From NCBI GenBank assembly GCA_023402175.1, contig JAEXCN010000327.1, positions 8,851-72,850 of the forward strand: 64,000 bases of DNA, written 5' to 3'. Origin of the DNA: Pseudomonadota bacterium (GTDB taxonomy: Bacteria; Myxococcota_A; Polyangia; Polyangiales; Polyangiaceae). The notes beneath the pieces are model-generated. The model made no database searches and had not been told where the DNA came from. It saw only the letters and a list, made by a program, of their open reading frames with translations. This document shows, one piece after another, positions 23,862-32,339 of this stretch; position 1 is the stretch's first letter; each line of letters begins with the position of its first letter. The position numbers and the translations under genes were made by a program.

Positions 23862-24989
23862 TCAGACGAGCGGGTCCTCGATCTCCGTCACCTCGCGGTC
23901 GCGCGCGCGCTTCTCGCGGAGGCGATGCTGCACGTATTCGACGAGCCCCTCGACGTAGCTCTCGAACGGCGGGCAGCGCACGTCGCTGTCGGAGAGGAGC
24001 TCGGTCGTGTTCGCGATGCTGTACGAGACGGGCGTGGCGAGCGCGTCGAGGAACGCGCGCGGGCTCTTCGCGAGACGATCGAGCCCCGGCGTCCGCAATA
24101 GCGCCTTCGTCAGGTTCGCGGGGATGAAGCCGCGAGGGCTCCTCCGTCCGCCCGCCGTCGCGACGAGCTCGAAGACGCGGCGCACGGTGAGCGGCGCGGG
24201 ATCCCCGATGTGGAACGTTCGTCCGGGGGCCCGCGGATCCCGGCCGAGCATCTTCGCCGCGCGGACGACGTAGTCGATCGGCACGAGGTTCAGGTGCGTA
24301 TCTCCGCGCCCCGGCAGCGGCACCGGGAAGTCGGGCGGGCTCGTCACGATGAGCAAGATGAGGAAGTACGGCCCGTCGAAGCGATCGACCTCTCCGGTCT
24401 GCGAATCGCCGACGATGATCGTCGGGCGCACGATCGAGATCGGTAGCTTGCCCATCTTCGAGCGGACGATCCGCTCGCCGCGCGCGAGGGTCTCCTCGAC
24501 GACGTTCCGGAACGCCTGTCCCTTCTCGAGCTCGTCTTCGAGCACGAGACCGGTGCGATCGCCCGAGACCTGCGCGGTCGAGTGGTAGACGAGGTTCTTC
24601 AGCGTCGTGCACTGCGACGCGACCTCGAGGACCTCGCGTGCTCCGTTGACGTTGACCTCCGTCGCGAGCTTCTTGTCCGCGCCCAGGTACGAGACCTGGG
24701 CCATGTGGTGGATGATGTCGATCTCCGGAGCGAGCGCCCTCAGCTCGGCGCCCGAGAGGCCGAAGTCCATCGCCGCCGCGTCGCCTTCGACGAGGTTCAC
24801 ACGCTGGCGTTGCTCGAGCGGAAGCCCGTCGAGCGCAGCTTCCGCCTCGGGGAGCGACTTGGCGCGGACGACGGCATGCACGAACGTGCGCTCCGGTCCG
24901 CGCACGAGCTCTTCGCACATCTTTCGCGCGGCGAAGGACGGAAAGCCCGTGAGGAGAACGACGTCGTCGTAACCAGCGCGAGCCATCAA
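23862..24989 (-). CDS. atypical SDR / fatty acyl-CoA reductase-like protein
   Basis: 375 aa, extended short-chain dehydrogenase fold of the NAD_binding_4 (male-sterility/acyl-CoA reductase) type: VVLLTGFPSFAARKMCEELV at the N-terminus, RVNLVEGDAAAMDFGL, IIHHMAQVSYL, NVNGAREVLEVASQC, LVYHSTAQVSG, ISIVRPTIIVGDSQTGEVD, LVPIDYVVRAA. Two oddities: the dinucleotide loop reads TGFPSFAA rather than TGxxGxxG, and I find no YxxxK catalytic pair where it should be (around AFRNVVEETLARGERIV). It may therefore be a weakly active or non-canonical member. The last ~60 residues are charged. It follows the Cys-rich lipoprotein gene by 31 bp on the same strand. Confidence 0.75.
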   Translation of the reverse strand: MMARAGYDDVVLLTGFPSFAARKMCEELVRGPERTFVHAVVRAKSLPEAEAALDGLPLEQRQRVNLVEGDAAAMDFGLSGAELRALAPEIDIIHHMAQVSYLGADKKLATEVNVNGAREVLEVASQCTTLKNLVYHSTAQVSGDRTGLVLEDELEKGQAFRNVVEETLARGERIVRSKMGKLPISIVRPTIIVGDSQTGEVDRFDGPYFLILLIVTSPPDFPVPLPGRGDTHLNLVPIDYVVRAAKMLGRDPRAPGRTFHIGDPAPLTVRRVFELVATAGGRRSPRGFIPANLTKALLRTPGLDRLAKSPRAFLDALATPVSYSIANTTELLSDSDVRCPPFESYVEGLVEYVQHRLREKRARDREVTEIEDPLV

Positions 24990-25020
24990 CCGTCACCGAG
25001 TGTCGTCGAGAGCGGTACGG

Positions 25021-27000
25021 TCAGGGACCGTTCCCGCAGAACTGATCGCCTACGCCGCGGAGCCATGCGCCGTAGTTCGGGTACGAGAACTGGCTGCAGA
25101 GCCCGCCCGCGAGGGCCGCGCTCGCGCAGTTGTTCGCGTTGTTCATGAACGTCGAGCACTGCCCCCCTGCTCCGTTCACCAGCGTGTAGCACTGATTCTC
25201 GGACGTGGGCAGACACTGATCGCAGCTCGTGTCGGCGCAATCGGTCGCACACCCCATGTTGTGGCGGCACTGGTTGTCCACCGAGGAAGCAGCGCAAGCA
25301 TAGAGTCCCGTGCGCTGGTCGAAGGGGTGGTTGAACGGCGAGAGGCACGTCCGACACGCCGCTGGCAGCGCGGCGAACGCGGCGACGCACGTTGCTGCGT
25401 TCGGGCCGGCGGCGCAGGCCGTGGTGAGCGTATCGAGGCTCGCATCGGTGCAGAGATTCTGCAGCTGCGCGGTGATCGCCGTCGTCGTGCCGTTCGGACA
25501 CGAGCTGTACGTTGCCGGGCAGGTCGACTGCTGGTTGTTGCACCGGCGCGGGGCGACGAGCCCGTTGCAGAACGAGCTGGATGCGGAGCAGTTCGCGCAC
25601 TGGACTCCGCCCTGCCCGCACGAGTTGTTGTCGATGCCGAGCGTGTCGCAGGTGTTGTTGGGACGGCAGCAGCCGGCGCAGTTGCCCGGCCCGCACTTGT
25701 CGATGCACTGGCGGCCCTGACAGACCTTGTTCGAGGCCGAGCAGTCGGTGCACGCACCGCCGCCGGTCGGGCCGCAGGCGTTGTCCTGATTGCCGACGAC
25801 GCACGTGTTGCCCGAGCAGCAGCCGTTCGGGCACGTGGCCGGTCCACACGCCGGCACCTGACAAGAGCCCGACTGGCAGACGCGCGGCGGGTTCTGGTTC
25901 GAGCAGTTCTGGCAGAGCGCTCCGCCGCTCCCGCACGCGTTCTGCTGCGAGCCTACGGCGCAGATGTCACCGACGCAGCAGCCGGCGCACGTCGCGGGAT
26001 TGCAGACGCTGCCCGCGACGCACTCGCCGAGCGCGTTGCAGACCTGGTTCGGCCCGCACGTCTTGCATGCCTGGCCGTTCGTCCCGCAGGCGAGCGGAGT
26101 CGTCGAGACGACGCACTGGTTGCCGACGCAGCAGCCCGGGCAATTCGCCGGTCCACACGTCTGCTGCGGCTGGCACGTGCGAGCGTTCGGCTGACCGTCG
26201 GGGACGCAGATCTCGTCGCTCGCGCATGCGTCGCAGGACTGTCCCTGCTTCCCGCACGCCGTCGTGTCGGTGCCGATCACGCATTGGCCGGCCTTGTTGC
26301 AGCAGCCGCCGCAGTTCTGCGGACCACACTGGCTCGTGCCTTCGCACTGCCCGCCGCCGCCGCCGACGGCGCGACAGATCTGGCCGGCCGCGCACGCATC
26401 GCACTGCGCGCCCTTTGCTCCACACGCGGACGCGACGTCGCCGGGGAGGCACTTGTCACCGACGCAGCAGCCGTCGCAGTTCGTTGCGTCGCACTTCGTC
26501 GTCCCGCACGAGCGCGCCGACGCATCACAGGCACGCCCTTCGGCGGCGCAGTCCGAGCACTGTCCGCCCGACTTCCCGCATGCCGAAGGCTCCGTTCCGC
26601 TCAGGCAACGCATGCGCCCTTCGTCGACGGAGCAGCAGCCGAGGCACGTCCGCGAGCTGCACGACGGGTCGTCACGCCCGCAGACACGCGAGCCCGTACA
26701 CACGCTGAAGCCGTTCGCGACGCAGTCCGAGCACCGTCCACCAGCAGACCCGCACGCGCGGACGTCTCCGCCGGTCCGGCAGGTGCCCGTCGCGTCGCAG
26801 CAGCCGTTCGGACACGTCGACGGTCCACACGCGGCGGACACGCCCCCGTCGAGCGTCTCCGGCTCGAGGCTGGTCCGACCGCATCCCGGGGCCAACAAGA
26901 CGAGGAGCACTGCGCCGATGAACGCGAGCGCGATGAAGCGAAGCAGACGACGGGGATCGTTCGGGGACGACGCGGGCACCCCGAGAGAAGAAAGGCGCAT
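25021..27000 (-). CDS. modular Cys-rich surface lipoprotein
   Basis: 659 aa from ATG 27000. A ~20-residue basic lead and hydrophobic segment (FIALAFIGAVLLVLLAPGCG) end in a lipobox with Cys near residue 40. Residues ~58-430 are eight modules of about 45 residues with the pattern C-x-x-x-x-C-x-G-C-C ... C ... C-G-x-x-G-x-x-C-x-x-C ... C, for example CGPANCPGCCVGNQC then ACGTNGQACKTC. Residues ~440-659 are a separate Cys-rich region with spaced C-x(2-8)-C pairs (CLSPFNHPFDQ, CATDCADTSCDQCLP) and end DQFCGNGP. About 12% of residues are cysteine, probably all in disulfides outside the cell. The sequence resembles secreted myxobacterial repeat proteins; ligand unknown. Confidence 0.75.
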   Translation of the reverse strand: MRLSSLGVPASSPNDPRRLLRFIALAFIGAVLLVLLAPGCGRTSLEPETLDGGVSAACGPSTCPNGCCDATGTCRTGGDVRACGSAGGRCSDCVANGFSVCTGSRVCGRDDPSCSSRTCLGCCSVDEGRMRCLSGTEPSACGKSGGQCSDCAAEGRACDASARSCGTTKCDATNCDGCCVGDKCLPGDVASACGAKGAQCDACAAGQICRAVGGGGGQCEGTSQCGPQNCGGCCNKAGQCVIGTDTTACGKQGQSCDACASDEICVPDGQPNARTCQPQQTCGPANCPGCCVGNQCVVSTTPLACGTNGQACKTCGPNQVCNALGECVAGSVCNPATCAGCCVGDICAVGSQQNACGSGGALCQNCSNQNPPRVCQSGSCQVPACGPATCPNGCCSGNTCVVGNQDNACGPTGGGACTDCSASNKVCQGRQCIDKCGPGNCAGCCRPNNTCDTLGIDNNSCGQGGVQCANCSASSSFCNGLVAPRRCNNQQSTCPATYSSCPNGTTTAITAQLQNLCTDASLDTLTTACAAGPNAATCVAAFAALPAACRTCLSPFNHPFDQRTGLYACAASSVDNQCRHNMGCATDCADTSCDQCLPTSENQCYTLVNGAGGQCSTFMNNANNCASAALAGGLCSQFSYPNYGAWLRGVGDQFCGNGP

Positions 27001-27196
27001 CGGGACCTCTGGGGGCGGAGCGTAGCGCGTCGTGGAAACCGCCGGTAGCCCGGTCGAGCTTCGATAAACGTGCTGCGGCGCCGTTTCTTGTTCCTGGACG
27101 TAAACCGGCTCTCGCCTCCAAACGTGAATGCAGCGCCGATCTCCGGGCCGCAAACGCACGAAGGGGCCCGTCGCATCGCCTGCTAGGCTCGAGGCG

Positions 27197-28702
27197 GTGA
27201 CCGAGCGCTTCGCGTACGACGACGTCCCGTACGACACGGAGGCCAACGCGGACACGCATCCGTCGTCGATGGCGACGCTCGCACGCCTCGCCGGCCTCGT
27301 CGCGGCGCCGCCGTCCGTCGCACGCGTCCTCGAGATCGGCTGCGGAAACGGGGAGAACCTCGTCGCGGCGGCCACGTACCTTCCGCGCACGCGCTTCGTC
27401 GGGTTCGATCTCGCAGCGAGCGCGATCGAGGTCGGACGCGCATCTGCGAGGACGTCGGGCACGGACAACGTGACGCTCTACAGCGCCGACATCCGGGACG
27501 CTCGAACGAGCGGGATCGCGAACGAGGCGCCCGGCAGCTTCGACTACGTCGTCGCGCACGGCATGTGCTCGTGGGTCCCTCCGGACGTGCGGCATGACCT
27601 CCTCGCCGTGATGCACGATGCGCTTGCGCCCCGAGGCATCGGCTTCGTGAGCGTCAACGCGCTGCCCGGATGGGAGCTCCGGCGTGCACTCCGCGAGCTC
27701 GCTCTCGACAGGGCGCGATCGCTCGACGCCCCCGCGAGCAAGGTGGCCGAGGCGCTGAGCGCGATCGGAGAGATCGCCCGCACGGGAAAGGACGCATCCG
27801 GTTTCTTCGGCGCGCTCTCGGCAGCCGCTCGCGAGTACCTCGAGCACGTGGAGCGCGCGACGCCGCCCGACGCGCCCTTCTCGCGCTACGTGTTCCACGA
27901 CCTCCTCGCCGACATCAACGAGCCGTTCTCTGCCGACGCGCTCGCATCCGAGCTCGCACGCGCAGGGCTGCGTATCGTCTGCGAGACGCCGCTCCGTCCA
28001 TCGCGAGCGTCGTCGTCGTTCGAGGATCTCGCAAACGACCTCGCGAAGACGGGCACGCCGTTCCTCCAGGTGCTGGTGCAGCGCGACGATGCACCTGCCG
28101 CGCGGCGGGTCGACGCCGGCGCCGTCATCGACCTGCTCCTCTGGGCCGACTTCGCGCCCGTATCGACCGGCACGTTCCGCACGACGACCGGCGCGCTGGT
28201 TCGTCCCGTCGGTGACGACGGCCTCGCGCGTGCGACGCAGCGGGCGCCTGGGTTCGTGCGCGTGTGCGAGCTCGCGGACGACGATGCTCGCACCGCGCTC
28301 GCGCGCCAGCTCTTCGCCGGCTTCTGCGAGGGCGTCTTCACGCTCGTGACCGAGGCGCCGCCGGCGTGCACGACGGACGTTGGGGATCGACCGCAAGTCG
28401 CCGAGCACGTGCGCATCCGCGCGGCCGTTGCCGTGCAGGCCCGTGCGCCGTCGGCGATCCTCACGAGCGCGCTCCATCGGTCCTACCGCGTACCGTGGTC
28501 GGAGCTCGTCGTCGTCGCGCAGCTCGATGGAGCGCACACCTCGGCGGAGATCGCCGAGGCGGTGAAGCGCGAAGCGAGCGGTGTCCCGTCCTCGATCGCG
28601 GGCCCGCTCGCCGGCGCAACGGATCGCGAGGTCGATCGCGTCGTCGCGACCGTCATCGATCGCATCCGGCGACATCTCTTCCTCGTCGAGGGTCCGCGAT
28701 GA
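27197..28702 (+). CDS. class I SAM methyltransferase with regulatory domain
   Basis: 501 aa from GTG 27197 (ERFAYDDVPYDTEANADTHP); an in-frame ATG at 27128 would add 23 residues. Residues ~30-190 are a class I methyltransferase: VLEIGCGNGENLVAAATYLP (motif I), RFVGFDLAASAIEVGR, FDYVVAHGMCSWVPPDVRHDL, and GIGFVSVNALPGW. Residues ~210-320 match the 'methyltransferase regulatory domain' arrangement (RYVFHDLLADINEPF). The C-terminus (LTSALHRSYRVPWSELVVVA followed by QLDGAHTSAEIAEAV) looks like a winged helix, as in protein-lysine methyltransferases of the PKMT type. A lysine in a protein is therefore a possible substrate, unproven. The downstream gene overlaps by 4 bp. Confidence 0.8.
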   Translation: MTERFAYDDVPYDTEANADTHPSSMATLARLAGLVAAPPSVARVLEIGCGNGENLVAAATYLPRTRFVGFDLAASAIEVGRASARTSGTDNVTLYSADIRDARTSGIANEAPGSFDYVVAHGMCSWVPPDVRHDLLAVMHDALAPRGIGFVSVNALPGWELRRALRELALDRARSLDAPASKVAEALSAIGEIARTGKDASGFFGALSAAAREYLEHVERATPPDAPFSRYVFHDLLADINEPFSADALASELARAGLRIVCETPLRPSRASSSFEDLANDLAKTGTPFLQVLVQRDDAPAARRVDAGAVIDLLLWADFAPVSTGTFRTTTGALVRPVGDDGLARATQRAPGFVRVCELADDDARTALARQLFAGFCEGVFTLVTEAPPACTTDVGDRPQVAEHVRIRAAVAVQARAPSAILTSALHRSYRVPWSELVVVAQLDGAHTSAEIAEAVKREASGVPSSIAGPLAGATDREVDRVVATVIDRIRRHLFLVEGPR

Positions 28703-29652
28703 CGCGCGAGGAGTGGAACCCGCTCGCTCACCGCGCGCTCGTCACGGCATCGCTCTACGGGCTCGCGGCGCGGACGAGCACGCCGAAGGTCGTGTGCCTG
28801 TCGCCGGGTGAGCTCGCTCGCTCGAGCGTCGCGGACATCGTCGTGACCGTCGACGGGCCGAAGCTCGATGCGACGGCGCTCGCGACCGCTCGCGACGCGG
28901 CGCCTGCAGGCGTCGTCGCCGTGATCGTCGGGTCGACCTCCGCGCTCGGTCTGCTCGCGAGCGCCGCGCCTGCCGAGCCGGGCCGAACGGATGCGTTCGC
29001 ACGCGCCGCCGCATGGGCCTCGGTCGCCGCGCGCGCTCCGCGTGCACCTGCCGTCTCGGCGGCACGCCTACGCGAGATCGCCGCGGCCGCGTCGAGCGCG
29101 AAGCTCGTGCTCGTCGAGCCGGACGTACCGCATGCGCGCACGCAGCCGAAGCTCGCGATCGATCGCGCGGTCCTTGCGACGATCATGCTCGGAGCGACCG
29201 CGCGAGCACTGCTCTTCGTCCGCGAGGGCGCGGCGCCGAAAGGCGGGCTCGCGCGGGTGCGCGACGAGCGCATCCTCGACGGATGGATCGACGGTAGTGG
29301 ACTTCGGGGAGAGAACGCTCGCAGAGACAGCGCTCGGGGAGAGAGCGTTCGCAGCGCGCGCGCTCGGGGAGAGAGCATGGATATGCGCGCGCCTCTCGAG
29401 GACCGTGCGCCGCCATCGTTGCTCGATGCTGCGCGCGACGCGCTCGCCCAGAGCGAGACGCCGATGCGCGGCAAAGATCTCCTCCGCGAAGCACGCGCTC
29501 GATGGACGGACGCTGCGAGGTCCGCCGGAACGCGCGCGCCGACGAGCTCGGCGGACGCGGCCGTCCTCGCGAAGGAGCTCCGCCTTCTCTGGATCGACGG
29601 GGCGATCGAGCTCTATGCGGTCGATCCTGCGGTGCCGCTCGTCGCGGCGTGA
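28699..29652 (+). CDS. methyltransferase-linked hypothetical protein
   Basis: 317 aa, not recognised. Its ATG overlaps the TGA of the methyltransferase gene (ATGA), so the two proteins are made together. Residues 1-190 are Ala/Arg-rich helices and strands without membrane segments (EEWNPLAHRALVTASLYGLAA, VVCLSPGELARSSVADIVVT, LAIDRAVLATIMLGATARAL). Residues ~200-225 are a 10-residue repeat rich in Arg, Gly and Glu (GENARRD, ARGESVRSA, ARGESMD). The C-terminal ~90 residues (LLDAARDALAQSETPMRGKDL, LAKELRLLWIDGAIELYAVD) resemble a winged-helix domain like the one closing the methyltransferase. It may be its partner or specificity subunit, but this is inference. Confidence 0.6.
   Translation: MTREEWNPLAHRALVTASLYGLAARTSTPKVVCLSPGELARSSVADIVVTVDGPKLDATALATARDAAPAGVVAVIVGSTSALGLLASAAPAEPGRTDAFARAAAWASVAARAPRAPAVSAARLREIAAAASSAKLVLVEPDVPHARTQPKLAIDRAVLATIMLGATARALLFVREGAAPKGGLARVRDERILDGWIDGSGLRGENARRDSARGESVRSARARGESMDMRAPLEDRAPPSLLDAARDALAQSETPMRGKDLLREARARWTDAARSAGTRAPTSSADAAVLAKELRLLWIDGAIELYAVDPAVPLVAA
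29301..29376 (+). repeat. 30-bp tandem repeat, about 2.5 copies
   Basis: Units at 29301-29330, 29331-29360 and a partial third at 29361-29376 share TCGGGGAGAGA(A/G)CG(C/T)TCGCAG. In frame they encode a decapeptide repeat in the linker of the methyltransferase-linked protein. The whole-codon period keeps the frame intact if copies are gained or lost. Confidence 0.8.
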
Positions 29653-29718
29653 GACGGAGAGAGAGACGTCACCGTCACACGTCAGACGAGATGCGGATGA
29701 CGCCTTCCAGGAGGCGGC

Positions 29719-31464
29719 TCAGAAGCCCATCTGCGAGCGCGCGGCCTCGCGGAGGAGGCCGTCGGCGATGTCGATCCGGACGAAGCCGTCGCCGCTCTTC
29801 TTCCCGATCGCGATCCCGAGCGGCGCCGTGGGCAGGTTCGCGCGCTTCGGATCGAGGCGGAGCGGCTGCGCCACGACGATCGTCGACGCGTCGCTCGCGA
29901 TCGCACCCGTGAAGCGCTTCAGCGCGGGCTCGTCGGCGAGCTTCCGATCGGGTTGCGCGCCGATCTTGAGCGTGACGACCGGCTCGGCGCCGGCACCGAG
30001 CGACAACACGCCCTGCTCGGTGATCCAGGCGGCGCCCGACGCGCTGCTCGTCTTCGCCGCCGGCGTCGTCGGCGCGCCCGCGTCTCGCCGGATCGTGCCG
30101 CGCTTCGTGTCCTTCGCCTCGCGGACCACCGTGACGGAGGAGATCTTGCCGCGCCCCGGCAGCTCCTCGCTCGTGGAGCTGACGTCGCGCACGCGGAGCA
30201 GCTCCTTGAACGGCTCGGCCTTCGTCAGATCGAAGAGGCCTCGGATGGCCTTGTCTGCTGCAGCGGCGTCCCGCACCGGCGCGCGGACGAGGAGCCCCGT
30301 CGGCTCGTCGAGCGCGAGCGCGAACGCTGCGGCTTCGTCGCGCGCGCTCGTCATCGCTTCAATGACGTCGTGGAGTTTTCCCGGATCTTTGAGGCGCGGA
30401 CCGAGCGACGTCGCGATCGTCTTCTCGAGCTCCTTCGACTGCTCCGCACGCTCGGCCTCGCTGTCACGCATCGAGAGCGCGAGCGCGGAGACGGCGGGGA
30501 GCGCGAGGATCGGCGACGCGTCGCCGATCTTCATCCCATCGACCCATTTCCGAGCGGGACCGTCGCCGGCGCGGGGCGTGAGCGTCGCCGTCACGACCGT
30601 CGCGTCGTCGGTGACGTCGAGCGCGACGCGCAGCTTCTCGAGGTCACCGAAAATCGCGACGCGGCGCGCGAGCATGGAGTCGAGCGCAGCGACGATCGCC
30701 GCGGGATCGCCGAAGTCCGGAGCGCGCCCGCGCTCGGCGCGCATTCGCTCGTCCTGCGTGAGGAGGAACGACTTGCCGTCCTTCCAGAGCGCATCGATCT
30801 TCGGCTGGAGCATCGTCTCGAGCGCCTTGCGACCGATCTCGATCACCGCGGCGGACTCGACCGGAAGCGGACGCGCCGGAAGCGTGCGCGTGACGTACGG
30901 CCCGAGCCGCGCGAAGTCGGCCTCCGCGCGCGCGACGAGGAGGTAGCCGTTCTGCGTGATCGCGAGCTGAAGCTTCCGATCCGCCGACGTCGAGCGGTTC
31001 GGAACGAGGACGGTCATCCCGGAGACGTCCTTCGCACTGAACCGCGCGGTGTCGCCGTCGGCGAGCAAGCCGCGCGCTCGCCGCGCGTCGACGAGCTTCA
31101 TCGCGAAGGCGATGGTCGGGTCCGCTGGGTCGCCCGCGACGACGCCGTACATCGGTGCGGTCCCATCGAGCTCCGTCGCGAGCGAGATGTCGAGATCGGC
31201 GACCGCGACGAGCACGCCCGGGAGCGTCGTGGGAAGGATCCCGACCGCGCCGCCGACGCCGCGTTGGAGCTTCGTCCACGACGCGTTCGGGGACGCGACA
31301 TAGATGTCCGCGAGCAGGTCGTCCGGCGCCTGCGCGAGCGGCTCGGTTGCGACCGCCCCCGCGTCGACCCCATGCGGACCACCGCTGCACTTACCGAGCG
31401 CGACGACGGAGGCCAGGGCGAGCGCCACGCTTGCGGCGACGACGTGCCACCTCTGCCACTTCAC
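29719..31464 (-). CDS. large putative lipoprotein, DUF3352-like
   Basis: 581 aa. An N-terminal hydrophobic segment (VVAASVALALASVVALGKCSG) ends in a lipobox-like GKC, so it is either a lipoprotein or a membrane-anchored protein. The rest is a repeated alpha/beta pattern: ASWTKLQRGVGGAVGILP, ELDGTAPMYGVVAGD, FSAKDVSGMTVLVPN, NGYLLVARAEADFARLGPYV, and later NRNGYL-like segments, as in DUF3352-type periplasmic proteins that present long beta surfaces. The C-terminus is DGLLREAARSQMGF. No enzyme motif. It is divergent from frr (232 bp between starts). Family assignment is tentative. Confidence 0.6.
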   Translation of the reverse strand: MKWQRWHVVAASVALALASVVALGKCSGGPHGVDAGAVATEPLAQAPDDLLADIYVASPNASWTKLQRGVGGAVGILPTTLPGVLVAVADLDISLATELDGTAPMYGVVAGDPADPTIAFAMKLVDARRARGLLADGDTARFSAKDVSGMTVLVPNRSTSADRKLQLAITQNGYLLVARAEADFARLGPYVTRTLPARPLPVESAAVIEIGRKALETMLQPKIDALWKDGKSFLLTQDERMRAERGRAPDFGDPAAIVAALDSMLARRVAIFGDLEKLRVALDVTDDATVVTATLTPRAGDGPARKWVDGMKIGDASPILALPAVSALALSMRDSEAERAEQSKELEKTIATSLGPRLKDPGKLHDVIEAMTSARDEAAAFALALDEPTGLLVRAPVRDAAAADKAIRGLFDLTKAEPFKELLRVRDVSSTSEELPGRGKISSVTVVREAKDTKRGTIRRDAGAPTTPAAKTSSASGAAWITEQGVLSLGAGAEPVVTLKIGAQPDRKLADEPALKRFTGAIASDASTIVVAQPLRLDPKRANLPTAPLGIAIGKKSGDGFVRIDIADGLLREAARSQMGF

Positions 31465-31696
31465 GGACGCTTTCTACCATCGATGGGCATGCATGGGCGA
31501 AGGGTGCGCTGTCCCAGTCCTTCGGTCGCGACGACGCGTTCGGCCGTGCTCTTCGCGATACGCCAGATTTGGCGTGGAAAGCTCCCGGAACGTGGACAAC
31601 GATGAGGGCGACGGCGTCATCGCACCAACCGCCTCTTCCTGTCGGGCCGTTCCTCGGGCTAAGGTGCGAGGCGCTATCTGACCGGGAGCCCGCCCG

Positions 31697-32254
31697 ATGC
31701 TCGACGACATACATAAAGAGTTGGTCAATTCGATCGCCAAGGCCCACGAGGCGCTCAAGCGCGATCTCGGAAAGCTGCGCGCGGGTAGAGCGAACCCGAA
31801 CCTGCTCGACGGCATCAAGGTCGACTACTACGGCGCGCTCACTCCGCTCGCACAGATGGCTCACGTCAACGTGCCGGAGCCGCGCCTCATCACCGTGAAG
31901 CCGTGGGACAAGACCGTTGTGAAGGCGGTCGAGAAGGCGCTGCGCGAGAGCGATCTCAACCTCAACCCGCAGACGGACGGAGACCTCATCCGCATCCCGC
32001 TGCCGCCGCTCACCGAAGAGCGCCGTCGCGAGTTCGTGAAGATCGCGCGGAAGTACGGCGAGGAGTGCAAGGTCAGCATTCGCAAGGCGCGCCACGACGC
32101 GCTCGACATGCTGAACGAGCTCGACGAAGGCGGTGAGGCCAGCGCGGACGAGGTCGATCGCGCGAAGAAAAAGGCCGAGGAAACGGTGTCCGACTCGGTG
32201 AAGGTGGTCGACCAGATCATCGGGCAAAAAGAAAAGGACATCATGGAGGTATGA
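31697..32254 (+). CDS. frr: ribosome recycling factor
   Basis: 185 aa, the standard length. It releases ribosomes from mRNA after termination together with EF-G. Seen: LRAGRANPNLLDGIKVDYYG, PLAQMAHVNVPEPRLITVKPWD, SDLNLNPQTDGDLIRIPLPPLTEERR and the C-terminal helix ending KVVDQIIGQKEKDIMEV, which together are diagnostic. ATG 31697 follows GGGAGC. The usual upstream partner pyrH is not here. The stop codon sits inside a 6-bp inverted repeat GGAGGT-atg-ACCTCC (32245-32259). Confidence 0.98.
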   Translation: MLDDIHKELVNSIAKAHEALKRDLGKLRAGRANPNLLDGIKVDYYGALTPLAQMAHVNVPEPRLITVKPWDKTVVKAVEKALRESDLNLNPQTDGDLIRIPLPPLTEERRREFVKIARKYGEECKVSIRKARHDALDMLNELDEGGEASADEVDRAKKKAEETVSDSVKVVDQIIGQKEKDIMEV

Positions 32255-32339
32255 CCTCCTTGACACTCACGAGCTTACCGGCGAGCCTTTTTGTGGTGAG
32301 TCGGTTCTCCCGGAGTCCAAAAGCGGAGTCGTCTACTTG

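Noticed and set aside
32271..32292. Possible rho-independent terminator after frr (GAGCTTACCGGCGAGC then CTTTTTG)
   Set aside because: There is a T-run, but the stem pairs for only about 3-4 bases, too weak to call.
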